A DNA stretch of 7,952 nt. Origin: Bacilli bacterium (GTDB lineage: Bacteria > Bacillota_I > Bacilli_A > RFN20 > CAG-826). Positions within the stretch are counted from its first letter, which is position 1, and every line of letters starts with the position of its first letter. The notes under the pieces were generated by a model. That model was not told the DNA's origin, searched no databases, and saw only the letters and a list, made by a program, of their open reading frames with translations. The stretch covers positions 1 through 7,952 of the forward strand of contig JAFZVO010000067.1 in assembly GCA_017617775.1 (NCBI GenBank), written 5' to 3'. Of this stretch, positions 1 through 7,332 are shown piece after piece. A program made the translations under genes and the position numbers.

Positions 1-2822
1 CTATCGATCTTAATCTCGGAGAAGCCCATGCTCTTGAGGGATTCGATAGAGACGTGTTTACCGGTGTATTGGTCACAGGCTAAGACGATATGTTCACCAA
101 GAATCTGCTTGGAGAGTTTTCTGAAGTCTTCGATATGACGATAGATTTCTCTTTCCGTGATTTCAAAGCCCAAGAAGTCTCTTGGTAAATGATAATCGAC
201 GAGAAGATTATGAATCTCTTCGTGGAAGGTTGGATCAGCGAAGTACGAGTAGTCGGTATTGATTGTTAATCTATTAAAGCCGTAGACTTTAAAGACTGTT
301 AAACCGAACTGTCCATATAGCTCACCGATATATTTGATCAAGGCGTTAGAGATGAGGGAGATCTTTCCGTTCTTCGCGGCGGTTTTAATTAATTCATCCG
401 CGGAGAAGACCATGTTTCGATAGTTATCGGACAAACGTAAGAATAATTCTGCCCCGTAGATTGATTTATCGACTGTTCGAACCATTGGTTGAAGGGCGAC
501 AGAGAATGTCTTATTACCGAATTGTTCATCGATAACCGCGAGCATGAATTGATCTCTAGAGGCGCTTCTTGAGTAGTCGCCATCTGGGAAGTAAAGAATG
601 TCTTTATTGACCTCAAAGTTGCGTTGATTGAAGTGACGGACAACATATTTGAGGAAGTCTTCCGCGATCGGGAAGGACTGCGGGAAGGAATATGGTAAAT
701 AGGTGACGTTGAAATGATAATCGTTATCGTCGACCTTATAATCCTTCTTGCTCGCTTCATAGATTTGTTCCACCAAGTTCACGACATCGATCTGGCCGCT
801 TTCTGGAAGAAGAATCGCGAGAGATTGATTATCAAATGAATAGATGGTCTCACGATCTTTATTTAAGCTCTTAATCGCTAAAATAAATTGTCGCATGAGG
901 AAGAGATATTTCTCTGAGCCCACCGCATCTAATAATTCTTGATGATTATCAACGCGGAGCACTAATAGATAACCTCTCGCATGGATGCTGTACAAGCTTC
1001 TTAAAGCGATGGTTAAGGAGGGGAAAGAAGAGATCAACAAATCGCGGTCAAAACGATCATATGTTGTTTCTTCATCTTTGATGATTGTTAAGAGGAATCT
1101 CTTTAGTTTAGAGTTCTTCTCATTGATCGATAAGGAGGCGACATATTTGGTCCCGTCGATCTCTCCATATTTCTTCTTGGAGGTCACAAGTGGACAGTCA
1201 GCGCATGGTTTATCACTACCGTGTAAAACCTTATAACACTTCTCCCCGACTTTCGCATTTTTGAAAATCGTTTCAAAGTTCGTCGAATAGGAGACGATAT
1301 CGTATGTATCAGAATCGATACGAAAAAGGGAAGAATCGTTCGTCGAAAGCATCGCGTTGATCTCGCGATAAGTGGAATTGAAGTGATCTTCTCTTCTGAC
1401 CATTAAGAGGAAATCACCAATGCGGTGACAGGCTAGGAATAAGCCTTCCCTTAAGTAGGAGTTCATGATCATCGGACGATTTTGATTGAAGAAATAGATC
1501 ATCGCATATGGATAGCCTTTATCTCTTGAGGTGAATAAGAATCCAGAGGAGATATGGACTTTATCTAGATAAACGGCGAGATCGACGTTGCAGTGACTTC
1601 TTGCGGAGAAATAATAGGAACAATCCGCGTCCACGGCTTTATCGCACGCTTCAATGAATTCACGAGAGATCGTTTCTTCTTCTTTGAAGATCGGCTTTAA
1701 ATCCCCTTTCGCGACCGACATCATATTGTAGAGCATGTAATCATCATCGTTTTGGATGACGATACCCGCGTAGTCGATATCGAGGTAATTGAGGAATGTG
1801 CCCAAAGCTTTTTTAATCGTCGCCATCGATTTTGCACGGTCACGAGAAGAGATTTTGAGATCGGACAATAATTCGAGGATACGAGAGATGTTGTTGAGGT
1901 TCATCGAATTCTGGATGAGTTTGCTCTTCCCGAGCATGCTCAAACGATTTGGAAGATAGAAATGAATGACTTCACCTTGTCGCTTCGCATATCGTAAATC
2001 GGAGAATAAATCGTTGATATCACTATATGGATAGCAGACTAAAGAGAATCTCGCATTGATGGTTGAAATACCATCATATGTCTTCTTCGAGACTGATAAT
2101 CTCTTCATATAGTTGAAGACTAATTCTTGGATATGGGAGAAGGATTCGACATAAGGGAGATAAATATAGAAACCAGAAGCATCTTCGTTTAAGGCGAATA
2201 AGCGGTATTCATAATCCGCGAACATCTTCTTGAGCTGGGATAAAATCTCCTTCTGTTCATCTTCTTCTAAAGCATCGTCATCAAAGCTATAGTATAGCTC
2301 CGCGAGAGCGTTTCTAAAGTTCTGCGCAGAATAGATTAATGGGGTGATATATTTCTTTAAAGATTCTAAAGTGACGAGTTCTTCATCATCTCCGACATGC
2401 TCTAGAGGAATCTGTGATTCGTTATAACTATGAGAGATTAAAGTCGCGTTGGAGAACTCTGCAGAGACGACATCCAAATCATCATTTAACATCGTGAGTT
2501 CTCTAATGCGAGTCTCTGGATATCTCGTAAAATCTTTGGAATTGTTCTTGAGCTGATTTAAGAGATTTGCCGTGTTGCTATATAAACCGTCTAAATAATA
2601 TCGTTTTAATCGACGGATCATCACCACGCAGACAGAGATATACATGATGACAAATAAAGCATCTAAACCGGTCAAGACGGCGAGATAGACAACCTCACTA
2701 GTCTTGATATAGAAATAGGAGAATAGCATCGAAGTGATGAGGATGTATAAAAGGAGGGTTCCTGGCATCCAAACCGAGATGATAAAGGTTGATTTGATGG
2801 AATGAGTGTGTTTTTGTTTCAT
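1..2822 (-). CDS. Large membrane GGDEF-like/GAF-like/PAS/GGDEF-like/EAL-like protein, domains degenerate (3' end outside window)
   Basis: At least 940 codons are open from ATG 2822 to the left edge; I checked the whole frame and found no stop. Order: membrane helices ~12-39 and ~44-69; a first GGDEF-like region ~150-290 (ends ARFSLVCYPYSDINDLF...YAKRQG, but the signature site reads YRLFALNEDASG); a GAF-like region ~325-475; a PAS-like region ~490-590 with the GEKCYKVLHG...PCADCP motif (Cys529, 540, 543); a second GGDEF-like region ~610-740 with DNQSL (664-668) at the signature site; and an EAL-like domain from ~755. In that domain Glu792 (reads AEL), Asn855, Glu887 and Glu890 (EITE) and Lys938 (KID) are kept, but the metal-binding DDFG loop reads CDQYTG, so the first Asp is Cys916. 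Neither GGDEF can be a cyclase, and phosphodiesterase activity is doubtful; it is best read as a multi-input sensor or c-di-GMP receptor. The rest of the EAL domain is outside. The start is 3 nt after the upstream TAG, with a weak AGGGGGG site. Confidence 0.82.
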   Translation of the reverse strand, partial: MKQKHTHSIKSTFIISVWMPGTLLLYILITSMLFSYFYIKTSEVVYLAVLTGLDALFVIMYISVCVVMIRRLKRYYLDGLYSNTANLLNQLKNNSKDFTRYPETRIRELTMLNDDLDVVSAEFSNATLISHSYNESQIPLEHVGDDEELVTLESLKKYITPLIYSAQNFRNALAELYYSFDDDALEEDEQKEILSQLKKMFADYEYRLFALNEDASGFYIYLPYVESFSHIQELVFNYMKRLSVSKKTYDGISTINARFSLVCYPYSDINDLFSDLRYAKRQGEVIHFYLPNRLSMLGKSKLIQNSMNLNNISRILELLSDLKISSRDRAKSMATIKKALGTFLNYLDIDYAGIVIQNDDDYMLYNMMSVAKGDLKPIFKEEETISREFIEACDKAVDADCSYYFSARSHCNVDLAVYLDKVHISSGFLFTSRDKGYPYAMIYFFNQNRPMIMNSYLREGLFLACHRIGDFLLMVRREDHFNSTYREINAMLSTNDSSLFRIDSDTYDIVSYSTNFETIFKNAKVGEKCYKVLHGSDKPCADCPLVTSKKKYGEIDGTKYVASLSINEKNSKLKRFLLTIIKDEETTYDRFDRDLLISSFPSLTIALRSLYSIHARGYLLVLRVDNHQELLDAVGSEKYLFLMRQFILAIKSLNKDRETIYSFDNQSLAILLPESGQIDVVNLVEQIYEASKKDYKVDDNDYHFNVTYLPYSFPQSFPIAEDFLKYVVRHFNQRNFEVNKDILYFPDGDYSRSASRDQFMLAVIDEQFGNKTFSVALQPMVRTVDKSIYGAELFLRLSDNYRNMVFSADELIKTAAKNGKISLISNALIKYIGELYGQFGLTVFKVYGFNRLTINTDYSYFADPTFHEEIHNLLVDYHLPRDFLGFEITEREIYRHIEDFRKLSKQILGEHIVLACDQYTGKHVSIESLKSMGFSEIKID

Positions 2823-2825
2823 CGA

Positions 2826-3563
2826 CTATTCCCCCCTGATGATATCGTTTCGACCGATATCACCGATACAGGTGACAATCGATTTACCGACATCGCTGTA
2901 ATGCTTTAAGACGCGTAAATACGTGTCTGTCGAATCTTTCTCATCAATGCCTCTTTCGATGACTTTGACGGAGATGGCAGGGACTTTATGGAGATGTCCG
3001 GCAATCGCTACCCCACCAGAGGTGCAATCGCAGACGACATTACGATTATGCCCGAGGACATAACCCCCCATTTCAATATTCTTGATTCTTTCACGAGAGT
3101 CCATGATCACATTCGTCGAGACAATCGTGCATAATTCATATTTCGAGAAACTTCTCTTCTCAACTGAGGAGATCAAATACTTGATGACTTCTGGATCGGA
3201 TTCAAAGGAATGAGGGAAATTCGGGATTTGCCCTAATCGGACATTCGCTTCTTTGACCTGGTTGACATCCCCGATCATGATACGACGTGAAATCGCGAGA
3301 TCGCCACCTTTGAGATTATCGGAGAAGGCGATGCATTTCCCGACCACGAAGATGAGGATAACGAAATATTTTTCAATGATATAAGAAGTGATTAAGGAAG
3401 ATTCATAACAGGTGAAAATATCCCAGACGAGAATGACTTCCTGATTGAAAATAGTCCCGATTTGACATTTATATTTATCAAAAATCATCTCTTGCTTCTT
3501 GTTCACCATGACGGATTCAAAATAGAGAATGTCATCATGCGTGGAGCCTAAAATCATAATCAT
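2826..3563 (-). CDS. MTA/SAH nucleosidase-fold protein, catalytic residues lost (probable pseudoenzyme)
   Basis: A 245-residue protein recognisable along its length as the nucleoside phosphorylase (PNP_UDP) fold of 5'-methylthioadenosine/S-adenosylhomocysteine nucleosidase. Landmarks: MIMILGSTHDDI at the N-terminus (family IGAMEEE), LKGGDLAIS (84-92; family GD-IS), DVNQ (99-102) and LGQIPNFPHSFESD (110-123; family GQxPGxPxxFxxD), STNVIM (149-154; family SGDxFI), and VCDCTSGGVAIAGHLHKVPA (177-196; family VEMEATAxAxVC...VP). Against the E. coli enzyme as I remember it, Glu12 becomes Asp11, the ribose-binding Glu174 becomes Thr181, the general acid Asp197 becomes Arg204, and SGD becomes STN. Hydrolysis of MTA or SAH is therefore unlikely; ligand binding may remain. 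The ATG at 3563 follows the EAL stop by 2 nt, with AAGGAGG 10 nt upstream inside the EAL coding end. The second Met (residue 3) is a poorer start by spacing. Its position between two c-di-GMP proteins suggests a nucleotide or nucleoside sensor or adaptor; this role is inferred. Confidence 0.75.
   Translation of the reverse strand: MIMILGSTHDDILYFESVMVNKKQEMIFDKYKCQIGTIFNQEVILVWDIFTCYESSLITSYIIEKYFVILIFVVGKCIAFSDNLKGGDLAISRRIMIGDVNQVKEANVRLGQIPNFPHSFESDPEVIKYLISSVEKRSFSKYELCTIVSTNVIMDSRERIKNIEMGGYVLGHNRNVVCDCTSGGVAIAGHLHKVPAISVKVIERGIDEKDSTDTYLRVLKHYSDVGKSIVTCIGDIGRNDIIRGE
2831..2837 (-). promoter_or_regulatory. Weak, G-run ribosome-binding site of the large GGDEF/EAL-like gene
   Basis: Reads AGGGGGG on the minus strand, 8 nt before ATG 2822. 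It departs from the AAGGAGG sites of the two preceding genes and overlaps the end of the nucleosidase-fold gene. It may set a lower expression level for the large protein. Confidence 0.45.
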
Positions 3564-3565
3564 AA

Positions 3566-5089
3566 TTAATGTTCCTCCTTTCGTTCAAAAGGATTGCTGA
3601 CCAAGAATTTCTCATATTCCTTAATCGGTAAAGCCTGGGAATAATAGAACCCTTGAATCGTGTCGCATTTATATTTACGGAGAATATCGACTTGTTCTTT
3701 GCTATCGACACCTTCCGCGATGACTTCAAGATCACTTGCCTTACAGAGTTCGATTAAGAATCTCACAATATCGCGAGACTTCATATCGGTCGCGATATCA
3801 TCGATATAGGATTTATCGATTTTCACCGCGTCGAAAGGAATCTTTCGTAAGTTACCGATGTTAGAGAAACCGACACCGAAGTCATCCATCAAGACTCTGA
3901 CACCTCGATCTCTAAGTTTCTTAATGATGGAGATGGAGATGAATGTATTAGCCTGAGAAGTCGCTTCGGTAATCTCAATTTCAATATAAGAAGGATTGAT
4001 TTGATATTTCTCTAATAAATTCATAATGGAATTTAAGAAGTCATTAGAATAGAACTCATATAATGAGAAGTTGATGGAGACTGGGATGATTCTTCTGCCC
4101 TTTCTCTTAGCTTCATTTAAGTCTTGGCACACTCTTTCAAAGACGTAGGTATCAATCTCGTGGATTAAACCTGCAGCCTCCGCGAGAGGAATGAATTTCG
4201 TGGGAGTTAAAATACCGTGTTTTGGAGAATCCCATCTCACAAGGGCTTCAGAGGAGACGAATCTCTTCGCGGAAAGGGAGAATTTCGGCTGATAATAGAC
4301 GACGAATTCATGATTCTTCAAGCCTTCGGTAATCTCTTCAATATCAGAGGTTGAAGATCTTCTTCTAAATGATTCGTGGTAATAAGTTAAAGTTTCAAAG
4401 TTTCTTTCAGAAACATTTCTCGCGATGACCGCGTTTTCAACATCCTCGACCAACTGCGAACCTTTTTCCATCTCGCAGACGCCGAAGAATGGTTGAACCC
4501 AGATGCGGACTTGACTTTCACGAGCGATGTTCATCAAAGAAATCGAGATCTCATCGACGAGATTACGAATCCCCTTCTCATCATAATCACGGCAGTAGAG
4601 ATAGAACATTCCTCTGTTATAACAGTAGACATTATTCTTTCTCTTCTTCGCGAATAAGGTATCGATATATTGGGCGATCTTTAAATTATATTTATTCACC
4701 GATTCATCACGGTTGATGTTTTCCGTGACCGCTTGGTTGGCCGCGGAGAAGACGATGATGAATTGTTTTTTGTTATCTCCTCTAAGCATTCTGATCGCGG
4801 TGACTTTCGTTCTAAAAGCGTTGAAGTCGAAGAAGGCGACCGCTTCGCCGAGGTTATATTTGTTCATATTCACCAAGGTGCGGACTGACATCTGGACAGT
4901 GATATATTTCGCGATGAAAATCGCAGAGATGACTCCAGTGACCGGAATCAAACCTAAGCAGATATAGAAGAGAAGAGTTAATTCACCTTCATGAGTGAAG
5001 AATCTGAGGAGAAGGATGCCGGCAAAACAGACGAGGAAAAGAAGGACGGAAATGATTGATAATATCAAGTAACGTTTACGAGCTTTCAT
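3566..5089 (-). CDS. Membrane-bound EAL c-di-GMP phosphodiesterase with degenerate GGDEF region
   Basis: A 507-residue protein: two membrane helices (~6-30 and ~37-64) joined by a very short outside loop, then a cytoplasmic region. Residues ~85-245 look like a decayed GGDEF domain: the signature position reads NRGMF (158-162) after VYCY, so no diguanylate cyclase activity is expected. Residues ~255-497 form a full EAL domain that should hydrolyse cyclic di-GMP to pGpG. Expected active-site residues are present: Gln267 in YYQPK, Glu281 of EAL, Asn340 in SINFS, Glu372 and Glu375 in EITE, Asp402-Asp403 in DDFGVG, Lys423 in VKID, Glu459 in AEGV and Gln479 in IQGF. One conservative change is EGVD for the usual EGVE (Asp462). 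The ATG overlaps the signal peptidase stop by 4 nt and has a strong AAAGGAGG 9 nt upstream. It is the only c-di-GMP enzyme in the window that looks catalytically competent, and it probably supplies local c-di-GMP removal or sensing for this operon. Confidence 0.93.
   Translation of the reverse strand: MKARKRYLILSIISVLLFLVCFAGILLLRFFTHEGELTLLFYICLGLIPVTGVISAIFIAKYITVQMSVRTLVNMNKYNLGEAVAFFDFNAFRTKVTAIRMLRGDNKKQFIIVFSAANQAVTENINRDESVNKYNLKIAQYIDTLFAKKRKNNVYCYNRGMFYLYCRDYDEKGIRNLVDEISISLMNIARESQVRIWVQPFFGVCEMEKGSQLVEDVENAVIARNVSERNFETLTYYHESFRRRSSTSDIEEITEGLKNHEFVVYYQPKFSLSAKRFVSSEALVRWDSPKHGILTPTKFIPLAEAAGLIHEIDTYVFERVCQDLNEAKRKGRRIIPVSINFSLYEFYSNDFLNSIMNLLEKYQINPSYIEIEITEATSQANTFISISIIKKLRDRGVRVLMDDFGVGFSNIGNLRKIPFDAVKIDKSYIDDIATDMKSRDIVRFLIELCKASDLEVIAEGVDSKEQVDILRKYKCDTIQGFYYSQALPIKEYEKFLVSNPFERKEEH
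3574..3580 (-). promoter_or_regulatory. Ribosome-binding site of the nucleosidase-fold gene
   Basis: Reads AAGGAGG on the minus strand and also encodes the final residues of the EAL protein (RKEEH). The 10-nt spacer to ATG 3563 favours this start over the in-frame ATG two codons later (16 nt). Confidence 0.85.
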
Positions 5090-5940
5090 GACTTCTCTCC
5101 TCCTTTCTTATTCAGCATTTCTTCTAATAATTCTTTCTTCAGTCTTTCACGGTCTTTATCCGATAATTCATCTAATGATGATGGGGTGTTATCATTACCT
5201 CCACTTTCATCATCTTCTTTATCTTTCATCGCCGCGAAGATGTCTAACACTGAGGTGATGACGAGATAGAAGGCCGGAATTAATAGGAAGACCAGTAGGC
5301 CCCACGGGGATGATATGAAGCGATAAAATCCCCCTAAAACCTTGCTATTAGCCTGCACTATTCCTAGATATTGTTTCTCGGTGAACACTTGATATTGACC
5401 TGCTTGTGATTGGTGTTCACTGACATTGATACCAGAGACGATAAATGTATATCTTCCCTGTCCATATTCAAGAGATTCATCGACATGGATTTCTCTCACT
5501 CTATGCGTCATCACAGAGTTCGTGCATGTCGTCTGTTCTTTTAATTCTGGATGATCAGTTGGTTTATAGGCTCCAAAGAAGACATCCATAAAGGTGATAT
5601 CGATATGGATAGAATCATCTTTCAAAGATTCTTGATATCTCTCATAGACACTATTTAAATCTTCGCGATATGTGATGATCGCGGAGTCGGTCATATAATC
5701 GGGTTCCATGGAATCCGTCAGGATAACAAATGAACCAAAGCCAAAGGAGATCGTCTGACCATAGTTCTCACTCTTATGGATCATCCCGTCGATTTGACCA
5801 GCGGCGAATAGACCAAAAGCGATGAAGAAAATACCGGTCAAAACCCATTCAACGATTTTTCTTACCTTGCTTTTGGGTTTTTTGACTTTCTTATTATCCT
5901 CGGGAGTGACTTCTAAGTTTTCCTTAGTTTCCTTGTTCAT
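5086..5940 (-). CDS. SipW/ER-type signal peptidase I-like membrane protein (S26 family, Ser-His)
   Basis: A 284-residue membrane protein. Order: Lys-rich cytoplasmic N-terminus (1-27), membrane segment ~28-50, extracellular catalytic region ~51-210, second membrane segment ~212-236, and a charged cytoplasmic tail with an amphipathic helix (~255-278). The catalytic box is ILTDSMEPDYMTD with Ser77 as nucleophile; the family usually has G(S/C)SMEP. The second box is VMTHRVREI with His146, placing it with the SipW/archaeal/ER type, which uses His rather than the bacterial Lys. Two features are odd: about 60 residues separate the two boxes, longer than in typical SipW, and the conserved GDxNxxxD segment reads SGINVSEHQ (169-177), so both usual Asp residues are absent. 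Activity is therefore uncertain. SipW enzymes process matrix proteins such as TasA, but no such substrate is encoded in this window. The start at 5940 lies inside the end of the DUF2357 gene, with AAAAGGAG 13 nt upstream; the stop TGA overlaps the next ATG (ATGA). Confidence 0.8.
   Translation of the reverse strand: MNKETKENLEVTPEDNKKVKKPKSKVRKIVEWVLTGIFFIAFGLFAAGQIDGMIHKSENYGQTISFGFGSFVILTDSMEPDYMTDSAIITYREDLNSVYERYQESLKDDSIHIDITFMDVFFGAYKPTDHPELKEQTTCTNSVMTHRVREIHVDESLEYGQGRYTFIVSGINVSEHQSQAGQYQVFTEKQYLGIVQANSKVLGGFYRFISSPWGLLVFLLIPAFYLVITSVLDIFAAMKDKEDDESGGNDNTPSSLDELSDKDRERLKKELLEEMLNKKGGEKS
5099..5106 (-). promoter_or_regulatory. Ribosome-binding site of the EAL gene
   Basis: Reads AAAGGAGG on the minus strand, with a 9-nt spacer before ATG 5089. 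It lies within the last codons of the signal peptidase gene and fixes the EAL start at the ATGA overlap, so the two genes are probably translationally coupled. Confidence 0.85.
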
Positions 5941-7327
5941 CCTTCAGCTTCTTCTCCTTTTGCTGCGCTTTCTTTTCTTTCTCCGCGTCAGAGATTAAGG
6001 ATTGACGCATCGCCTCAATCTTCTTCTCTTCTTCTAATTTCTTCATTTCGGCCTCTTTTTGACGTTTTAAGGCTTCTTCTTTCTCTCTTTGAGCAACTAT
6101 TGCTTTCGCCTTCTTTTCGAAGTCAGCGGCCTCTTTTTTCTTGCGTTTGGCAAGTCTCTCTAATTCCGCCTTTTCTCTTTCGGCCTTCTTTTTAGTCTCG
6201 AGTTCAGTTTTATAATATTCTTTCTCTTGTTTATTTGGCTTCTCTGGGACTTGCTCCGCGGCTTTATTCAGCGAATCGATATAATCGAGATAACCTTGAT
6301 CAACGCGGAGGAATTCCACTGGTCCAGAAAGTAAAGACCCATAGACAAAAGGTTCATCATCTAGGGAAGTTAACACCCTTGGTTTATAGGTCTTGGAATT
6401 CTGTTTTAAATATTTCTTCTTGTCCTTGGCTTTTAAGGCTAAATAGTTAGCCGCCATAATCTTGGACATAGTCTTCATCTCTTCAGTAGAGAAATCTTGA
6501 AGGTTTTCATCAACCCTATAGGCAACGCCTAAAGCGTCATATTTCTCGATGAAGCGATATAATTCATAACAGTGATGGTATTTGAGGTTCTTTCTGATGA
6601 TGTTAGTCATCAAGATTGGAGATTTCACATTCTTGTCCGTTTTTAAAGCTTTCATGAATGGAGATTTGTAGAAATGGAGAACATAATCTCTGATCTTGTT
6701 GATACGAGTAACATATTTATTAGATAAATCTGCAGTTTCCGTTTCACTTTCAGAACGGACTTTGACCTTGGTCTCAATCTCCACTTCCGCACCATCGATA
6801 GTCGTCTTGGATTTGAAATATAAGACTTCTTCATCGTGTAAAGGCGCGAATTTCTGGACGAATTCATATCTCTTCTCGATGAATAAGACTAACTTACGGA
6901 CTAAAGTCGCGATGAATCTGTTCTCATACGTATGTAAGTCATGCTCATTCGCGATGTTTAAAATCTTGCTTGGAACAACATCCCCCTTCTCATTCACTTC
7001 CTTGATGTACTGGGTATGAGAAGCCAAATGCCTCACCGATTCAGCGTTGGTTTTCTTCGCGAGTTCAACAGGGACTAAGCCAGAGACTGATGTCGTCGAT
7101 GTTCTTGGGTTGTTGATGATATCGCTTAAATCCGGAATGCATTCCTCAATCTTGTTAATCCAACTCATCTCAAAGGAGGAGGATTCAAGACGATCAGACC
7201 TCATGTAACGGTTTTGACCGTTGTTGAAGCATTCTAAAATATAGGCTCCATCACTAGTCTTAAATACCGGATCCATCTTGGATTCGACTTTTTGGAATAA
7301 ACGTGAGGTTTGTGAGGGTTTTTTCAT
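5924..7327 (-). CDS. DUF2357-type (McrC-like) partner protein with C-terminal coiled coil in place of nuclease
   Basis: A 467-residue soluble protein without signal peptide or membrane segment. Residues ~80-265 resemble DUF2357: a VPVELAKKT/HTQYIKEV stretch (95-120), the hallmark NEHDLHTYENRFIATLVRKL (127-146), and TNIIRKNLKYHHCYELYRF (241-259). DUF2357 is the McrC-like partner domain of McrB-type AAA+ motors, and an McrB-like gene ends 5 nt upstream. Most family members continue into a PD-(D/E)XK nuclease (DUF524 type). Here I see no PD-(D/E)XK motif. From about residue 357 to the end the chain is almost entirely Lys/Glu/Ala/Gln, a long probable coiled coil. The protein may therefore act as a scaffold or regulator rather than a nuclease. 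The ATG at 7327 has no Shine-Dalgarno sequence; the upstream TAA five bases before it suggests translational coupling. An internal ATG at residue 18 has no better signal. The 3' end overlaps the next gene by 17 nt. The DUF2357 assignment is by remembered motifs, not by a search. Confidence 0.72.
   Translation of the reverse strand: MKKPSQTSRLFQKVESKMDPVFKTSDGAYILECFNNGQNRYMRSDRLESSSFEMSWINKIEECIPDLSDIINNPRTSTTSVSGLVPVELAKKTNAESVRHLASHTQYIKEVNEKGDVVPSKILNIANEHDLHTYENRFIATLVRKLVLFIEKRYEFVQKFAPLHDEEVLYFKSKTTIDGAEVEIETKVKVRSESETETADLSNKYVTRINKIRDYVLHFYKSPFMKALKTDKNVKSPILMTNIIRKNLKYHHCYELYRFIEKYDALGVAYRVDENLQDFSTEEMKTMSKIMAANYLALKAKDKKKYLKQNSKTYKPRVLTSLDDEPFVYGSLLSGPVEFLRVDQGYLDYIDSLNKAAEQVPEKPNKQEKEYYKTELETKKKAEREKAELERLAKRKKKEAADFEKKAKAIVAQREKEEALKRQKEAEMKKLEEEKKIEAMRQSLISDAEKEKKAQQKEKKLKDEQGN
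5954..5961 (-). promoter_or_regulatory. Ribosome-binding site of the signal peptidase-like gene
   Basis: Reads AAAAGGAG on the minus strand, 13 nt before ATG 5940, inside the Lys/Glu-rich end of the DUF2357 gene. The spacer is long. A GAAGG directly abutting the ATG is too close to serve. The Lys-rich coding sequence could produce this purine run by chance, so confidence is moderate. Confidence 0.5.
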
Positions 7328-7332
7328 AGTTT

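Noticed and set aside
389..760. Minus-strand open frame of 123 codons, also 3535-3735 and 6652-6867
   Set aside because: These are alternative-frame shadows of the large GGDEF/EAL-like, EAL and DUF2357 genes; the Ser/Arg-rich translations show no family motif.
985..1236. Plus-strand open frame of 83 codons, and similar plus-strand frames at 4489-4967, 6235-6450, 6696-7019 and 7388-7717
   Set aside because: All lie antisense inside well-supported minus-strand genes, have no recognisable domain and have composition expected of antisense shadows.
1..2822. Possible pseudogene because no complete open frame is evident in this stretch
   Set aside because: Triplet-by-triplet reading of the minus frame from 2822 to the left edge shows no stop; it is simply cut by the window edge.
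800..4200. Recurring CGCGAGA/TCGCGA words
   Set aside because: They occur at scattered, irregular positions within coding sequence, mostly on Ile/Ser/Arg/Ala codons; spacing and flanks show no repeat unit, so codon preference explains them.
5941..6240. Dense TTCTTC/CTTTTT pyrimidine tracts resembling a low-complexity repeat
   Set aside because: They are Lys and Glu codons of the coiled coil read on the opposite strand, and there is no regular DNA period.
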